This document shows, piece after piece, positions 1 to 5,305 of a stretch of 13,420 bases of DNA (position 1 is its first letter; each line of letters starts with the position of its first letter). The stretch covers positions 1 to 13,420 of the forward strand of contig CALNBE010000242.1 of assembly GCA_937874455.1 (NCBI GenBank). Direction: 5' to 3'. A program made the position numbers and the translations under genes. Below the pieces are notes generated by a model. The model was not told where the DNA came from. It searched no databases and was given only the letters and a program-made list of their open reading frames with translations. The stretch is from an uncultured Opitutia bacterium (GTDB taxonomy: Bacteria; Verrucomicrobiota; Verrucomicrobiia; Opitutales; UBA953).

Positions 1-113
1 AGACGCAGCTCAAGGAGTTCCTGACGGGCCTTGGTAATTTCCTGCTCGATGTCGGAAAGGGAAAGTTCGCGCGTTTTGGCGGCTTTATTGACGGTGTTCT
101 TCTTGGCACTCAT
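1..113 (-). CDS. rpmC: 50S ribosomal protein L29 (partial, 3' end outside window)
   Basis: L29 sits on the large subunit near the exit tunnel mouth, next to L23. Only the first 37 codons are visible; the gene runs off the left edge. After a lysine-rich start (MSAKKNTVNKAAK) the sequence becomes TRELSLSDIEQEITKARQEL, which matches the usual L29 opening helix of the form 'elrelsleelexelxxlrxel'. The ATG at 113 is the only sensible start. It adds about 13 basic residues before the point where Escherichia coli L29 begins. The gene follows rplP with a 40-nt gap, its normal place in the S10 operon. No clear Shine-Dalgarno sequence precedes it. Identity rests on the helix pattern and on position. 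Confidence 0.88.
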   Translation of the reverse strand, partial: MSAKKNTVNKAAKTRELSLSDIEQEITKARQELLELR

Positions 114-153
114 GAGAAAAAGGCGGTGCTGATTACGGTTTATGCCACGGCAA

Positions 154-582
154 TCAATACTTTTCCAGCTCTTCGCGGGAAACAAATCGGCAGCGGACTT
201 GAATTTTGCTGTCTGCAAGACGCATGGCCTCACGGGCGGCAGAGGCAGAAACTCCGGAAACTTCGAAAAGCATTGTGCCCGGCTTGATGGTCGCGCTCCA
301 GTATTCGACATTTCCCTTTCCCGAGCCCATGCGGACTTCCGCCGGTTTCTTGGTCACAGGGATGTGAGGAAACACGCGCATCCAGACCTTGCCTTTGCGC
401 TTGAGGCTGCGCGTAATTGCGACACGCGCGGCCTCCAATTGGTTCGCCGGCATGCGGCAGCGTTCCAATGCCTGAATGCCGAAATCCCCAAAAGCGAGGG
501 CGTTGCAAACAGTTGCGTTGCCGCGATTACGGCCCTTCTGTACTTTACGGAATTTGGTGCGGGATGGTTGAATATTTGCCAT
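154..582 (-). CDS. rplP: 50S ribosomal protein L16
   Basis: L16 binds 23S rRNA at the base of the central protuberance and helps position tRNA in the A site. The 142-aa product is close to the usual ~136-144 aa. Visible hallmarks are the N-terminal RTKFRKVQKGRNRGNA, the central QLEAARVAITRSLKRKGKVW, the block PVTKKPAEVRMGSGKGNVEYW, and the C-terminal helix ASAAREAMRLADSKI. The Arg in 'EVRMGSGKG' lies where the hydroxylatable Arg of E. coli L16 lies, but the usual Lys two residues later is Ser here. The start is the ATG at 582, 39 nt after the rpsC stop. No strong Shine-Dalgarno sequence is visible in that spacer. It is co-transcribed with rpsC upstream and rpmC downstream. Confidence 0.97.
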   Translation of the reverse strand: MANIQPSRTKFRKVQKGRNRGNATVCNALAFGDFGIQALERCRMPANQLEAARVAITRSLKRKGKVWMRVFPHIPVTKKPAEVRMGSGKGNVEYWSATIKPGTMLFEVSGVSASAAREAMRLADSKIQVRCRFVSREELEKY

Positions 583-621
583 GGTGATGAGGACTGATGA
601 GTCGTTTCTTCGTTTGGCGAA

Positions 622-1254
622 TTACGCGAGTTCGCTCTCTTTGCTGCAGATCCAGCACTTGATGCCAAGTTTGCCGTAAACCGTGCGGGCTTCGGCAAAA
701 CCATAGTCCACATTGGCGCGCAGCGTGTGCAACGGCACACGCCCAACACGACTGGCCTCAACTCGAGCAATTTCCGCTCCGCCCAACCGCCCAGCCAAAC
801 GCAAACGGATGCCTTCGGCTCCGGCGCTCATTGTTGCTTGGACAGCCTTCTTCATCGCCCGGCGAAAAGAAACGCGGCGCTCCAACTGCAGTGCAATGTT
901 TTCGGCCACCAACTGGGCAATAAGATCGGGTTTCCGCACTTCTTGAATGTCCAAGATGACTTCCCGTCCAGCAATCTTCTGGATGTCTTCACGCAGCTTG
1001 TCGAGTTCTCCACCCTTTCGACCGATAACCACCCCTGGACGCGCCGTGAAAATCTTCACACGGATGCGGTTGCTGGCGCGCTCAATGAAGATGCGCGGAA
1101 CAGCAGCCTGGCGGAGCTTCTCTCTGAGGAACTCACGGATTTTAAAGTCTTCCTTGACGTAGGCAGGGAAGTTTTTCTTGTCCGCATACCAACGGGATTC
1201 CCAGTTGCGACGGACGGCGAGGCGGAAGCCGATAGGATTAACTTTCTGGCCCAT
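622..1254 (-). CDS. rpsC: 30S ribosomal protein S3
   Basis: S3 binds the head of the small subunit at the mRNA entry channel. The 210-aa product begins with the canonical MGQKVNPIGFRLAV. It carries a KH-type RNA-binding domain with the GRKG loop at residues 78-81 (FTARPGVVIGRKGGELDKL). The C-terminal domain is typical (SAGAEGIRLRLAGRLGGAEIAR, then DYGFAEARTVYGKLGI). The start is the ATG at 1254; an in-frame TTG 39 nt upstream lies inside rplV and adds no conserved residues. The rplV stop is only 4 nt before the start, suggesting translational coupling. The tail is short compared with E. coli S3 (233 aa). It ends in KCWICSKESELA, which has a CxxC pair (Cys200, Cys203) where E. coli has KVWI. 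Confidence 0.97.
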   Translation of the reverse strand: MGQKVNPIGFRLAVRRNWESRWYADKKNFPAYVKEDFKIREFLREKLRQAAVPRIFIERASNRIRVKIFTARPGVVIGRKGGELDKLREDIQKIAGREVILDIQEVRKPDLIAQLVAENIALQLERRVSFRRAMKKAVQATMSAGAEGIRLRLAGRLGGAEIARVEASRVGRVPLHTLRANVDYGFAEARTVYGKLGIKCWICSKESELA

Positions 1255-1258
1255 GGTA

Positions 1259-1606
1259 TTACTTTTCGGAAGTGAGGGTTTCGCCCAGCACAATCTTAAT
1301 GTGGCTGGTGCTGCGACGGATGGGATGTGCGCTGCCCTTGGCAGACGGACGGAAACGTTTGATCACGGGACCTTGGTCCACGCGGGCCGAAATTACGACC
1401 AAGTTTTGCGAGGAAAGGTTGTGATTGTTCTCCGCATTGGCGACCGCGCTTTGCAGTGTTTTCGCCAGCAATCGGGCCGACTTGCGCGGGATGAAGCGAA
1501 GAACGTCCGCAGCTTGCGCGACCGGCAAGCCTTGGATCTGGCGGGCCACTTCACGCACCTTCTGAGGCGTCATGCGGGCAAATTTGGTGATGGCTTGAAC
1601 TTCCAT
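1259..1606 (-). CDS. rplV: 50S ribosomal protein L22
   Basis: L22 contacts all domains of 23S rRNA, and its long hairpin lines the peptide exit tunnel. The 115-aa product has the family's helical start (ITKFARMTPQKVREVARQI) and the AANNAENNHN-type segment seen here as SAVANAENNHNLSSQNLVV. The tunnel hairpin reads IKRFRPSAKGSAHPIRRSTS, ending in SHIKIVL. Length is near the usual ~110 aa. The ATG at 1606 begins 10 nt after the stop of the inserted secreted-protein gene. That spacer contains AGGA, but only 2 nt before the ATG, so initiation may depend partly on coupling. It normally follows rpsS directly; here one extra gene lies between them. Confidence 0.97.
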   Translation of the reverse strand: MEVQAITKFARMTPQKVREVARQIQGLPVAQAADVLRFIPRKSARLLAKTLQSAVANAENNHNLSSQNLVVISARVDQGPVIKRFRPSAKGSAHPIRRSTSHIKIVLGETLTSEK

Positions 1607-1616
1607 TGTCCTGTTT

Positions 1617-2072
1617 TCAGTTAAAATGAACCGTTTTGATTCGCACCCGGTCCCCGGGCTGAATCGTGGCCGGATCGGCCAAAGTGAAGATGAGCCCGAT
1701 GGCCTGTGAAACGTCGGCTTCAGCGATCACCAATAGGGATATCGCCTGTCCATGTTGTTCGACAAGGCACAGTATTCCGGGACGAATATTTTTATCGTAT
1801 CCAGCATCCAGCATCACCAACGGCAGTCGGGATGTCTCAATAATGCTGGCAACGCGTACCTGTTCGGGGGAAAACTTCTCCTCATCAAGAATGATGAGCA
1901 GCCCCTCCCCCCTTTGCTCCGCATCAGCTCCGCCTTCCACCTCCGCCATAATGGGCTCACGCACAAATGACGGACGGACGGAATAATCGCGCGCCACACT
2001 TTCCGCTTCGGCGGATACCGAAATCGCAGAAGCAGCCGTTACGGCCAGTAGCATGGAGAAGCGGAGGAACAC
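1617..2072 (-). CDS. Putative secreted small beta-barrel protein inserted in the S10 operon
   Basis: I do not recognise this 151-aa protein as a named family. Residues 1-21 look like a Sec signal peptide: one Arg, a hydrophobic core (SMLLAVTAASAISV), and a likely cleavage after SVSA (21/22). There is no lipobox. The mature part has an acidic stretch (about 42-69). Residues about 70-149 then alternate hydrophobic strands with Gly turns: LVMLDAGYDKNIRPGILCLV, ISLLVIAEADVSQAIGLIF, and IQPGDRVRI. This pattern resembles the small beta-barrel domains of many PVC envelope proteins ('G..dGi..G....V...g..ig.l.v......a.g.i.....i..GD.V'), which is inference from pattern only. The frame opens with GTG at 2072, 3 nt after the rpsS stop; an in-frame ATG at 2054 would shorten the signal peptide. 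It has no Shine-Dalgarno sequence and is probably coupled to rpsS. Position between rpsS and rplV is highly unusual. Confidence 0.8.
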   Translation of the reverse strand: MFLRFSMLLAVTAASAISVSAEAESVARDYSVRPSFVREPIMAEVEGGADAEQRGEGLLIILDEEKFSPEQVRVASIIETSRLPLVMLDAGYDKNIRPGILCLVEQHGQAISLLVIAEADVSQAIGLIFTLADPATIQPGDRVRIKTVHFN

Positions 2073-2075
2073 GGA

Positions 2076-2351
2076 TTAAGCAGACTTCTTTGTCGGTGTG
2101 GTATGCGCCTTAAAGGTACGGGTGGGAGCAAACTCCCCAAGTTTGTGACCGACCATGTTCTCAGTGACATACACTGGAACGAAGGTCCGCCCGTTGTGCA
2201 CATTCAAGTTCAGGCCGACGAAGTCGGGAGTGATGGTGGAGCGACGGGACCAAGTCTGGATGGGCTTGCGGTTTCCAGCCTTTTGCGCGGCGGTCACCTT
2301 GTCCATGAGAGACGGATCGACGTAGAAGCCTTTTTTAATCGAACGAGCCAT
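2076..2351 (-). CDS. rpsS: 30S ribosomal protein S19
   Basis: S19 lies in the head of the small subunit and forms a pair with S13 near the A-site tRNA. The 91-aa product (family usually 88-93) opens with MARSIKKGFYVDPSLMDKV. It contains the conserved core IQTWSRRSTITPDFVGLNLN, then VHNGRTFVPVYVTENMVGHK and LGEFAPTRTFKAH. The start is the ATG at 2351, 6 nt after the rplB stop. The last codons of rplB (Lys-Lys-Gly) supply an AAAGG that can act as a Shine-Dalgarno sequence. Its stop is followed after 3 nt by the start of the inserted secreted-protein gene instead of by rplV. Confidence 0.97.
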   Translation of the reverse strand: MARSIKKGFYVDPSLMDKVTAAQKAGNRKPIQTWSRRSTITPDFVGLNLNVHNGRTFVPVYVTENMVGHKLGEFAPTRTFKAHTTPTKKSA

Positions 2352-2357
2352 GACGGA

Positions 2358-3215
2358 TTAACCTTTTTTCACTTTGCGACCATTGCGACGTACAATGATC
2401 ATCGCGTTGGAGGGTTTGGACTTGATACGGGTCGGGAAGCCCTTGGACAGTTGCCCCCACGGAGACTTAAGGTGTTGGCGGCCACCACCACCCTTGGACT
2501 TGCCGTTACCACCGCCGTTCGGGTGATCGACTGGATTCATCACCATCCCGCGCACACGGGGACGCTTGCCGAGCCAGCGGTTGCGGCCAGCCTTGCCCAA
2601 CGAACGGTTTTGGTGCTCTCCATTGCCCACAATACCAATGGTGGCACGCGCGTCAGCATTGATGTAGCGCTGTTCCCCCGAGGGCATTTTCAAAATAGCA
2701 CGATCCCCCTCGACCCCCAACAACTGGGCAAAGATTCCGGCACTGCGTGCAATTTGTGCCCCCTTGCCAGGCTCCATTTCGATCGCATGAATAAAAGTTG
2801 CGGGCGGAATGTTGCGCAACTTGAGAGAAAGCCCCGGGGTGAATTCGCTCAGCATTTTATTGGTACTGAATACGACATCCCCAACCTTCAGCCCATTCGG
2901 AGCCAAGATGTAAGTTTTAACACCGTCAGCATACTGCAGCAGCGCGATGTTCGCCGAGCGATTCGGATCGTATTCGATCGTTTGCACAGTGGCATTAACA
3001 TCCAGCTTGCTACGCCGAAAATCGATTTTGCGGTAAAGACGCTTATGGCCCCCACCGCGACGACGCGAGGTGATGCGACCGTAGCAGTTACGGCCTTTTT
3101 TGTTGTGGACGGACTCGGTCAGCTCCTTCTCGGGGCGCTTCTTGGCAAGCTCTTGCTTGTTTTTTACAAGAAAGCGTTGGCCAGGAGTGTTCGGTTTGAT
3201 GGAAACGATTGCCAT
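2358..3215 (-). CDS. rplB: 50S ribosomal protein L2
   Basis: L2 is one of the largest and most conserved 23S-binding proteins, needed for subunit association and close to the peptidyl-transferase centre. The 285-aa product is about 10 aa longer than E. coli L2. It carries GRITSRRRGGGHKRLYR near residues 46-62, an OB-fold region, then GNGEHQNRSLGKAGRNRW and RVRGMVMNPVDHPNGGG. His231 in VDHP corresponds to the essential E. coli His229. The next conserved His, two residues on, is Asn (N233) here, and the usual GEGR reads GNGK. The start is the ATG at 3215 (MAIVSIKPNTPG), preceded by GGAG about 10 nt upstream. An in-frame TTG at 3284 lies inside rplW and is not used. Confidence 0.97.
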   Translation of the reverse strand: MAIVSIKPNTPGQRFLVKNKQELAKKRPEKELTESVHNKKGRNCYGRITSRRRGGGHKRLYRKIDFRRSKLDVNATVQTIEYDPNRSANIALLQYADGVKTYILAPNGLKVGDVVFSTNKMLSEFTPGLSLKLRNIPPATFIHAIEMEPGKGAQIARSAGIFAQLLGVEGDRAILKMPSGEQRYINADARATIGIVGNGEHQNRSLGKAGRNRWLGKRPRVRGMVMNPVDHPNGGGNGKSKGGGGRQHLKSPWGQLSKGFPTRIKSKPSNAMIIVRRNGRKVKKG

Positions 3216-3243
3216 GGTGGTGATTCTCCGCGTTGGAAGCGAC

Positions 3244-3537
3244 TTAGACGAAGTCAATCTTGCTGCCTTTTTCCAAGGTAACAACGGCCTTCTTCACATC
3301 GGAAGCTTTGACCAATAGTCCTCGTTGTTGGCGGCTTTGTTTAACCTTCCCCTTCACATTAATGATGTTAACCCGACTGACTTTGACCTTGTACTGCGCC
3401 TCGACGGCTTTCGCCACCTGCACACGATCAGCATCGGAATAAACTTCAAAGGTGTATTTGTTTTGCTCTTGATTCTGCGGACTGGAACTTTTCTCCGTAA
3501 TCAGAGGCTTTTTTAGAACGCTGTAAGCGGGCTTCAT
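3244..3537 (-). CDS. rplW: 50S ribosomal protein L23
   Basis: L23 forms the docking site at the tunnel exit for trigger factor and signal recognition particle. The 97-aa product has the family's opening (VLKKPLITEKSSS), the strand-helix NKYTFEVYSDADRVQVAKAV, then EAQYKVKVSRVNIINVKGK. It ends in a basic loop and a final strand (KKAVVTLEKGSKIDFV). The usual length is ~95-100 aa. The start is the ATG at 3537, supported by AAGAGGA 7 nt upstream, the best-placed Shine-Dalgarno sequence among the ribosomal genes here. It lies between rplD (14-nt gap) and rplB (28-nt gap), the standard order. Confidence 0.96.
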   Translation of the reverse strand: MKPAYSVLKKPLITEKSSSPQNQEQNKYTFEVYSDADRVQVAKAVEAQYKVKVSRVNIINVKGKVKQSRQQRGLLVKASDVKKAVVTLEKGSKIDFV

Positions 3538-3544
3538 ATGTTTA

Positions 3545-3551
3545 TCCTCTT
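3545..3551 (-). promoter_or_regulatory. Shine-Dalgarno sequence of rplW
   Basis: The minus strand reads AAGAGGA, 7 nt before the rplW ATG. It abuts the rplD stop codon and fixes the rplW start. It stands out because most other genes of this operon have weak or no such sequence. Confidence 0.75.
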
Positions 3552-4178
3552 TTAGGCGTTGGCACGGGCAAGCACCTGCTCCAGGCCCTGCTCGCTGATG
3601 AGAACTTGTTGATAACGTACCAGATCCAGCGCATTAACAGTGCCGGAATCGGTGATGGAAACTCGCTCGATGTTGCGCGCCGCCAACACAGTATTGTCAG
3701 CCCAAGCGGCATCGACGATCAGAACCTTCCCGTTGGGGGTAATACGCTCCAGAACAGAATTAAAGAGCTTGGTTTTGGGCTCGGCCACTTCAAAACGTTC
3801 AATCACGCTCAGCCCGCCTTCCGCCGCTAAATCCTGTAAAGCTCTCTGCAAAGCGAGCTTCCGCGCGCCGACAGTGATCGTTTTAGACCAGTCGCGCGGG
3901 CGCGGGCCAAAAACCACTCCACCCTTGTAAAGTTGAGGGGCGCGCTTGGCACCGTGGCGAGAACCACCAGAGCCTTTCTGGCGCAGAATCTTTTTTCCCG
4001 AACCGGCGACTTCGCCGTAGTTTTTAGTCTTGGAAGTTCCTTGGCGCTTGTTCGCTTGGTAGGCAATGATGGCCTGTTTGAGCAGGGCCACGCCTTTGTT
4101 ACCTTCCAACTGCGGGAAGGAGGAAAAATCCTTTTCAGCAAAGCTGCTGCCGTCGACGGTATAAACTTTAAGCTTCAT
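3552..4178 (-). CDS. rplD: 50S ribosomal protein L4
   Basis: L4 binds 23S rRNA and sends a loop into the exit tunnel; in E. coli it also represses the S10 operon. The 208-aa product (usual ~200-215) begins MKLKVYTVDG. It has the typical ALLKQAIIAYQANKRQGTSK helix and the tunnel-loop block GSGKKILRQKGSGGSRHGAK followed by GGVVFGPRPRDW. The C-terminal half contains KLALQRALQDLAAEGGLSVI, KVLIVDAAWADNTVLAARNI, and VNALDLVRYQQVLISEQGLE. The ATG at 4178 is chosen because AAGGAG lies 11 nt upstream and homologous sequence begins there. An upstream in-frame ATG at 4220 is inside rplC. No E. coli-type leader precedes rpsJ, so any L4 control would have to act elsewhere. Confidence 0.97.
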   Translation of the reverse strand: MKLKVYTVDGSSFAEKDFSSFPQLEGNKGVALLKQAIIAYQANKRQGTSKTKNYGEVAGSGKKILRQKGSGGSRHGAKRAPQLYKGGVVFGPRPRDWSKTITVGARKLALQRALQDLAAEGGLSVIERFEVAEPKTKLFNSVLERITPNGKVLIVDAAWADNTVLAARNIERVSITDSGTVNALDLVRYQQVLISEQGLEQVLARANA

Positions 4179-4189
4179 GTTGTGAAGGT

Positions 4190-4195
4190 CTCCTT
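4190..4195 (-). promoter_or_regulatory. Shine-Dalgarno sequence of rplD
   Basis: AAGGAG on the minus strand, 11 nt before the ATG at 4178. It supports that start over the in-frame ATG at 4220, which overlaps the rplC coding end. Confidence 0.7.
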
Positions 4196-4200
4196 GATAG

Positions 4201-4833
4201 TTACTTGGCCTTCTTGGCATGGCGGACGATCACCAGATCGCCATTGGCGCCAGGGAAGCTGCCCTTGATGAGAAGGAGATTTTGCTCCTCGTCGATTTTT
4301 ACGACTTGAAGATTCTGCACGGTGCGGCGGACCTGTCCCATGTGTCCCGGCATTTTTTTGCCCTTGAAGACATGGCCTGGAGTCTGACGCATCCCGATCG
4401 AACCCACTCGGCGGTGCATCATGTGACCATGGGAATCCGGTTGCCCATCCATGTTCCAGCGTTTGACGACACCTTGAAATCCGCGGCCCTTGGTAGTGCC
4501 GATTACGTCAACCAGTTGGCCGCTCTCAAAGCGGGCCACAGTCAGAACATCGCCAACCTTTAATTCTGGCGCAACGTCAAAGCGAATTTCGCCAAGTTCG
4601 CTGTGCGCGGCGATCCCAGCCTTCTTAAAGTGGCCAGCTTCTGCCTTGCTCAGGCGCTGTTCTTTTTGCGGGCCAAATGCGATTTGTACCGCATTATAGC
4701 CGTCGGTTTCGACAGTTTTAACCTGGATAACCGGGCAAGGTCCAACTTGCACCAACGTGACGGGAACAATATTATTGTTCTCATCATAGATTTGGGTCAT
4801 CCCGATTTTTTTGCCAATCAGTTGTAGCTTCAT
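4201..4833 (-). CDS. rplC: 50S ribosomal protein L3
   Basis: L3 is an early assembly protein of the large subunit whose central loop reaches towards the peptidyl-transferase centre. The 210-aa product (E. coli 209) starts LIGKKIGMTQIYDENN, continues VTLVQVGPCPVIQVKT and VQIAFGPQK, and has the core IGTTKGRGFQGVVKRWNM. It then reads SHGHMMHRRVGSIGMRQTPG followed by HVFKGKKMPGHMG. The Gln before TPG, the region methylated in E. coli L3, is kept. The start is the ATG at 4833. It is preceded by the longest spacer inside the operon (128 nt) and by no clear Shine-Dalgarno sequence, unlike rplD and rplW downstream. Confidence 0.97.
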   Translation of the reverse strand: MKLQLIGKKIGMTQIYDENNNIVPVTLVQVGPCPVIQVKTVETDGYNAVQIAFGPQKEQRLSKAEAGHFKKAGIAAHSELGEIRFDVAPELKVGDVLTVARFESGQLVDVIGTTKGRGFQGVVKRWNMDGQPDSHGHMMHRRVGSIGMRQTPGHVFKGKKMPGHMGQVRRTVQNLQVVKIDEEQNLLLIKGSFPGANGDLVIVRHAKKAK

Positions 4834-4961
4834 GGGCTAAGAGGCAGGTGGATCGCTCCGTTTGCACAGACCTGCGTTAGGTTGCATATGTCGTTATGAA
4901 TTTGCTTCCTAGCGCGGGCTTGACCTGCGAGTTGTTAACGTTGAGTTGAAGTGGTTATTCC
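4834..4961 (-). promoter_or_regulatory. Possible rplC leader or regulatory spacer between rpsJ and rplC
   Basis: This 128-nt non-coding gap is far longer than any other in the operon (3-50 nt). On the minus strand the 8-mer CGCAGGTC occurs twice (4929-4922 and 4876-4869). A complementary ACCTGC lies at 4849-4844, ending 10 nt before the rplC ATG, so either upstream copy could pair with it. I see no convincing promoter. A protein-binding leader is an inference from the length and the competing repeats; each six-base pairing alone could be chance. Confidence 0.35.
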
Positions 4962-5270
4962 TTACGCGTTGATGCTGATTTCAACGCCAGAAGGCAGATT
5001 CAGTTTACGAAGCTCGTCCACCGTTTGGGCGGTCGGCTCAATAATGTCAATCAAACGCTTGTGGGTGCGCAGCTCAAACGCATCCATCGACTTTTTGTCG
5101 ACATGCGGCGAGCGGTTGACCGTAAAGCGTTCAATGTTGGTGGGCAACGGCACGGGACCGGAAACTTGAGATCCGGAGCGCTTGGCAGTTTCCACAATCT
5201 CGGCAGCCGACTGATCGAGGATGCGATAGTCAAAACCTTTGAGTCGGATGCGAATGGTTGGGCGATTCAT
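4962..5270 (-). CDS. rpsJ: 30S ribosomal protein S10
   Basis: S10 is a head protein of the small subunit; in E. coli it also acts as NusE in transcription antitermination. The 102-aa product (E. coli 103) contains TIRIRLKGFDYRILDQSA, the helix IVETAKRSGSQVSGPVPLPT, and the extended loop FTVNRSPHVDKKSMDAFELR. It ends THKRLIDIIEPTAQTVDEL followed by LPSGVEISI. The start is the ATG at 5270. It follows fusA after only 35 nt, so str and S10 genes probably form one transcript here. That gap is too short for the ~170-nt L4-responsive leader known from E. coli. A 128-nt spacer follows it before rplC. Confidence 0.97.
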   Translation of the reverse strand: MNRPTIRIRLKGFDYRILDQSAAEIVETAKRSGSQVSGPVPLPTNIERFTVNRSPHVDKKSMDAFELRTHKRLIDIIEPTAQTVDELRKLNLPSGVEISINA

Positions 5271-5305
5271 AACGCGAGAGTCTTTCAGTGAAAATTACAG
5301 AATTA

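Noticed and set aside
2103..3281. 392-codon plus-strand open frame opposite rpsS, rplB and rplW
   Set aside because: It lies wholly antisense to three well-identified ribosomal genes and has no recognisable domain; it is a mirror of their codon structure.
3216..3284. Longer N-terminus for L2 (in-frame TTG at 3284)
   Set aside because: The extension overlaps rplW and the homologous start MAIVSIKP begins at 3215. The same reasoning removes the extensions of rpsC (TTG 1293), rplD (ATG 4220) and fusA (TTG 7489).
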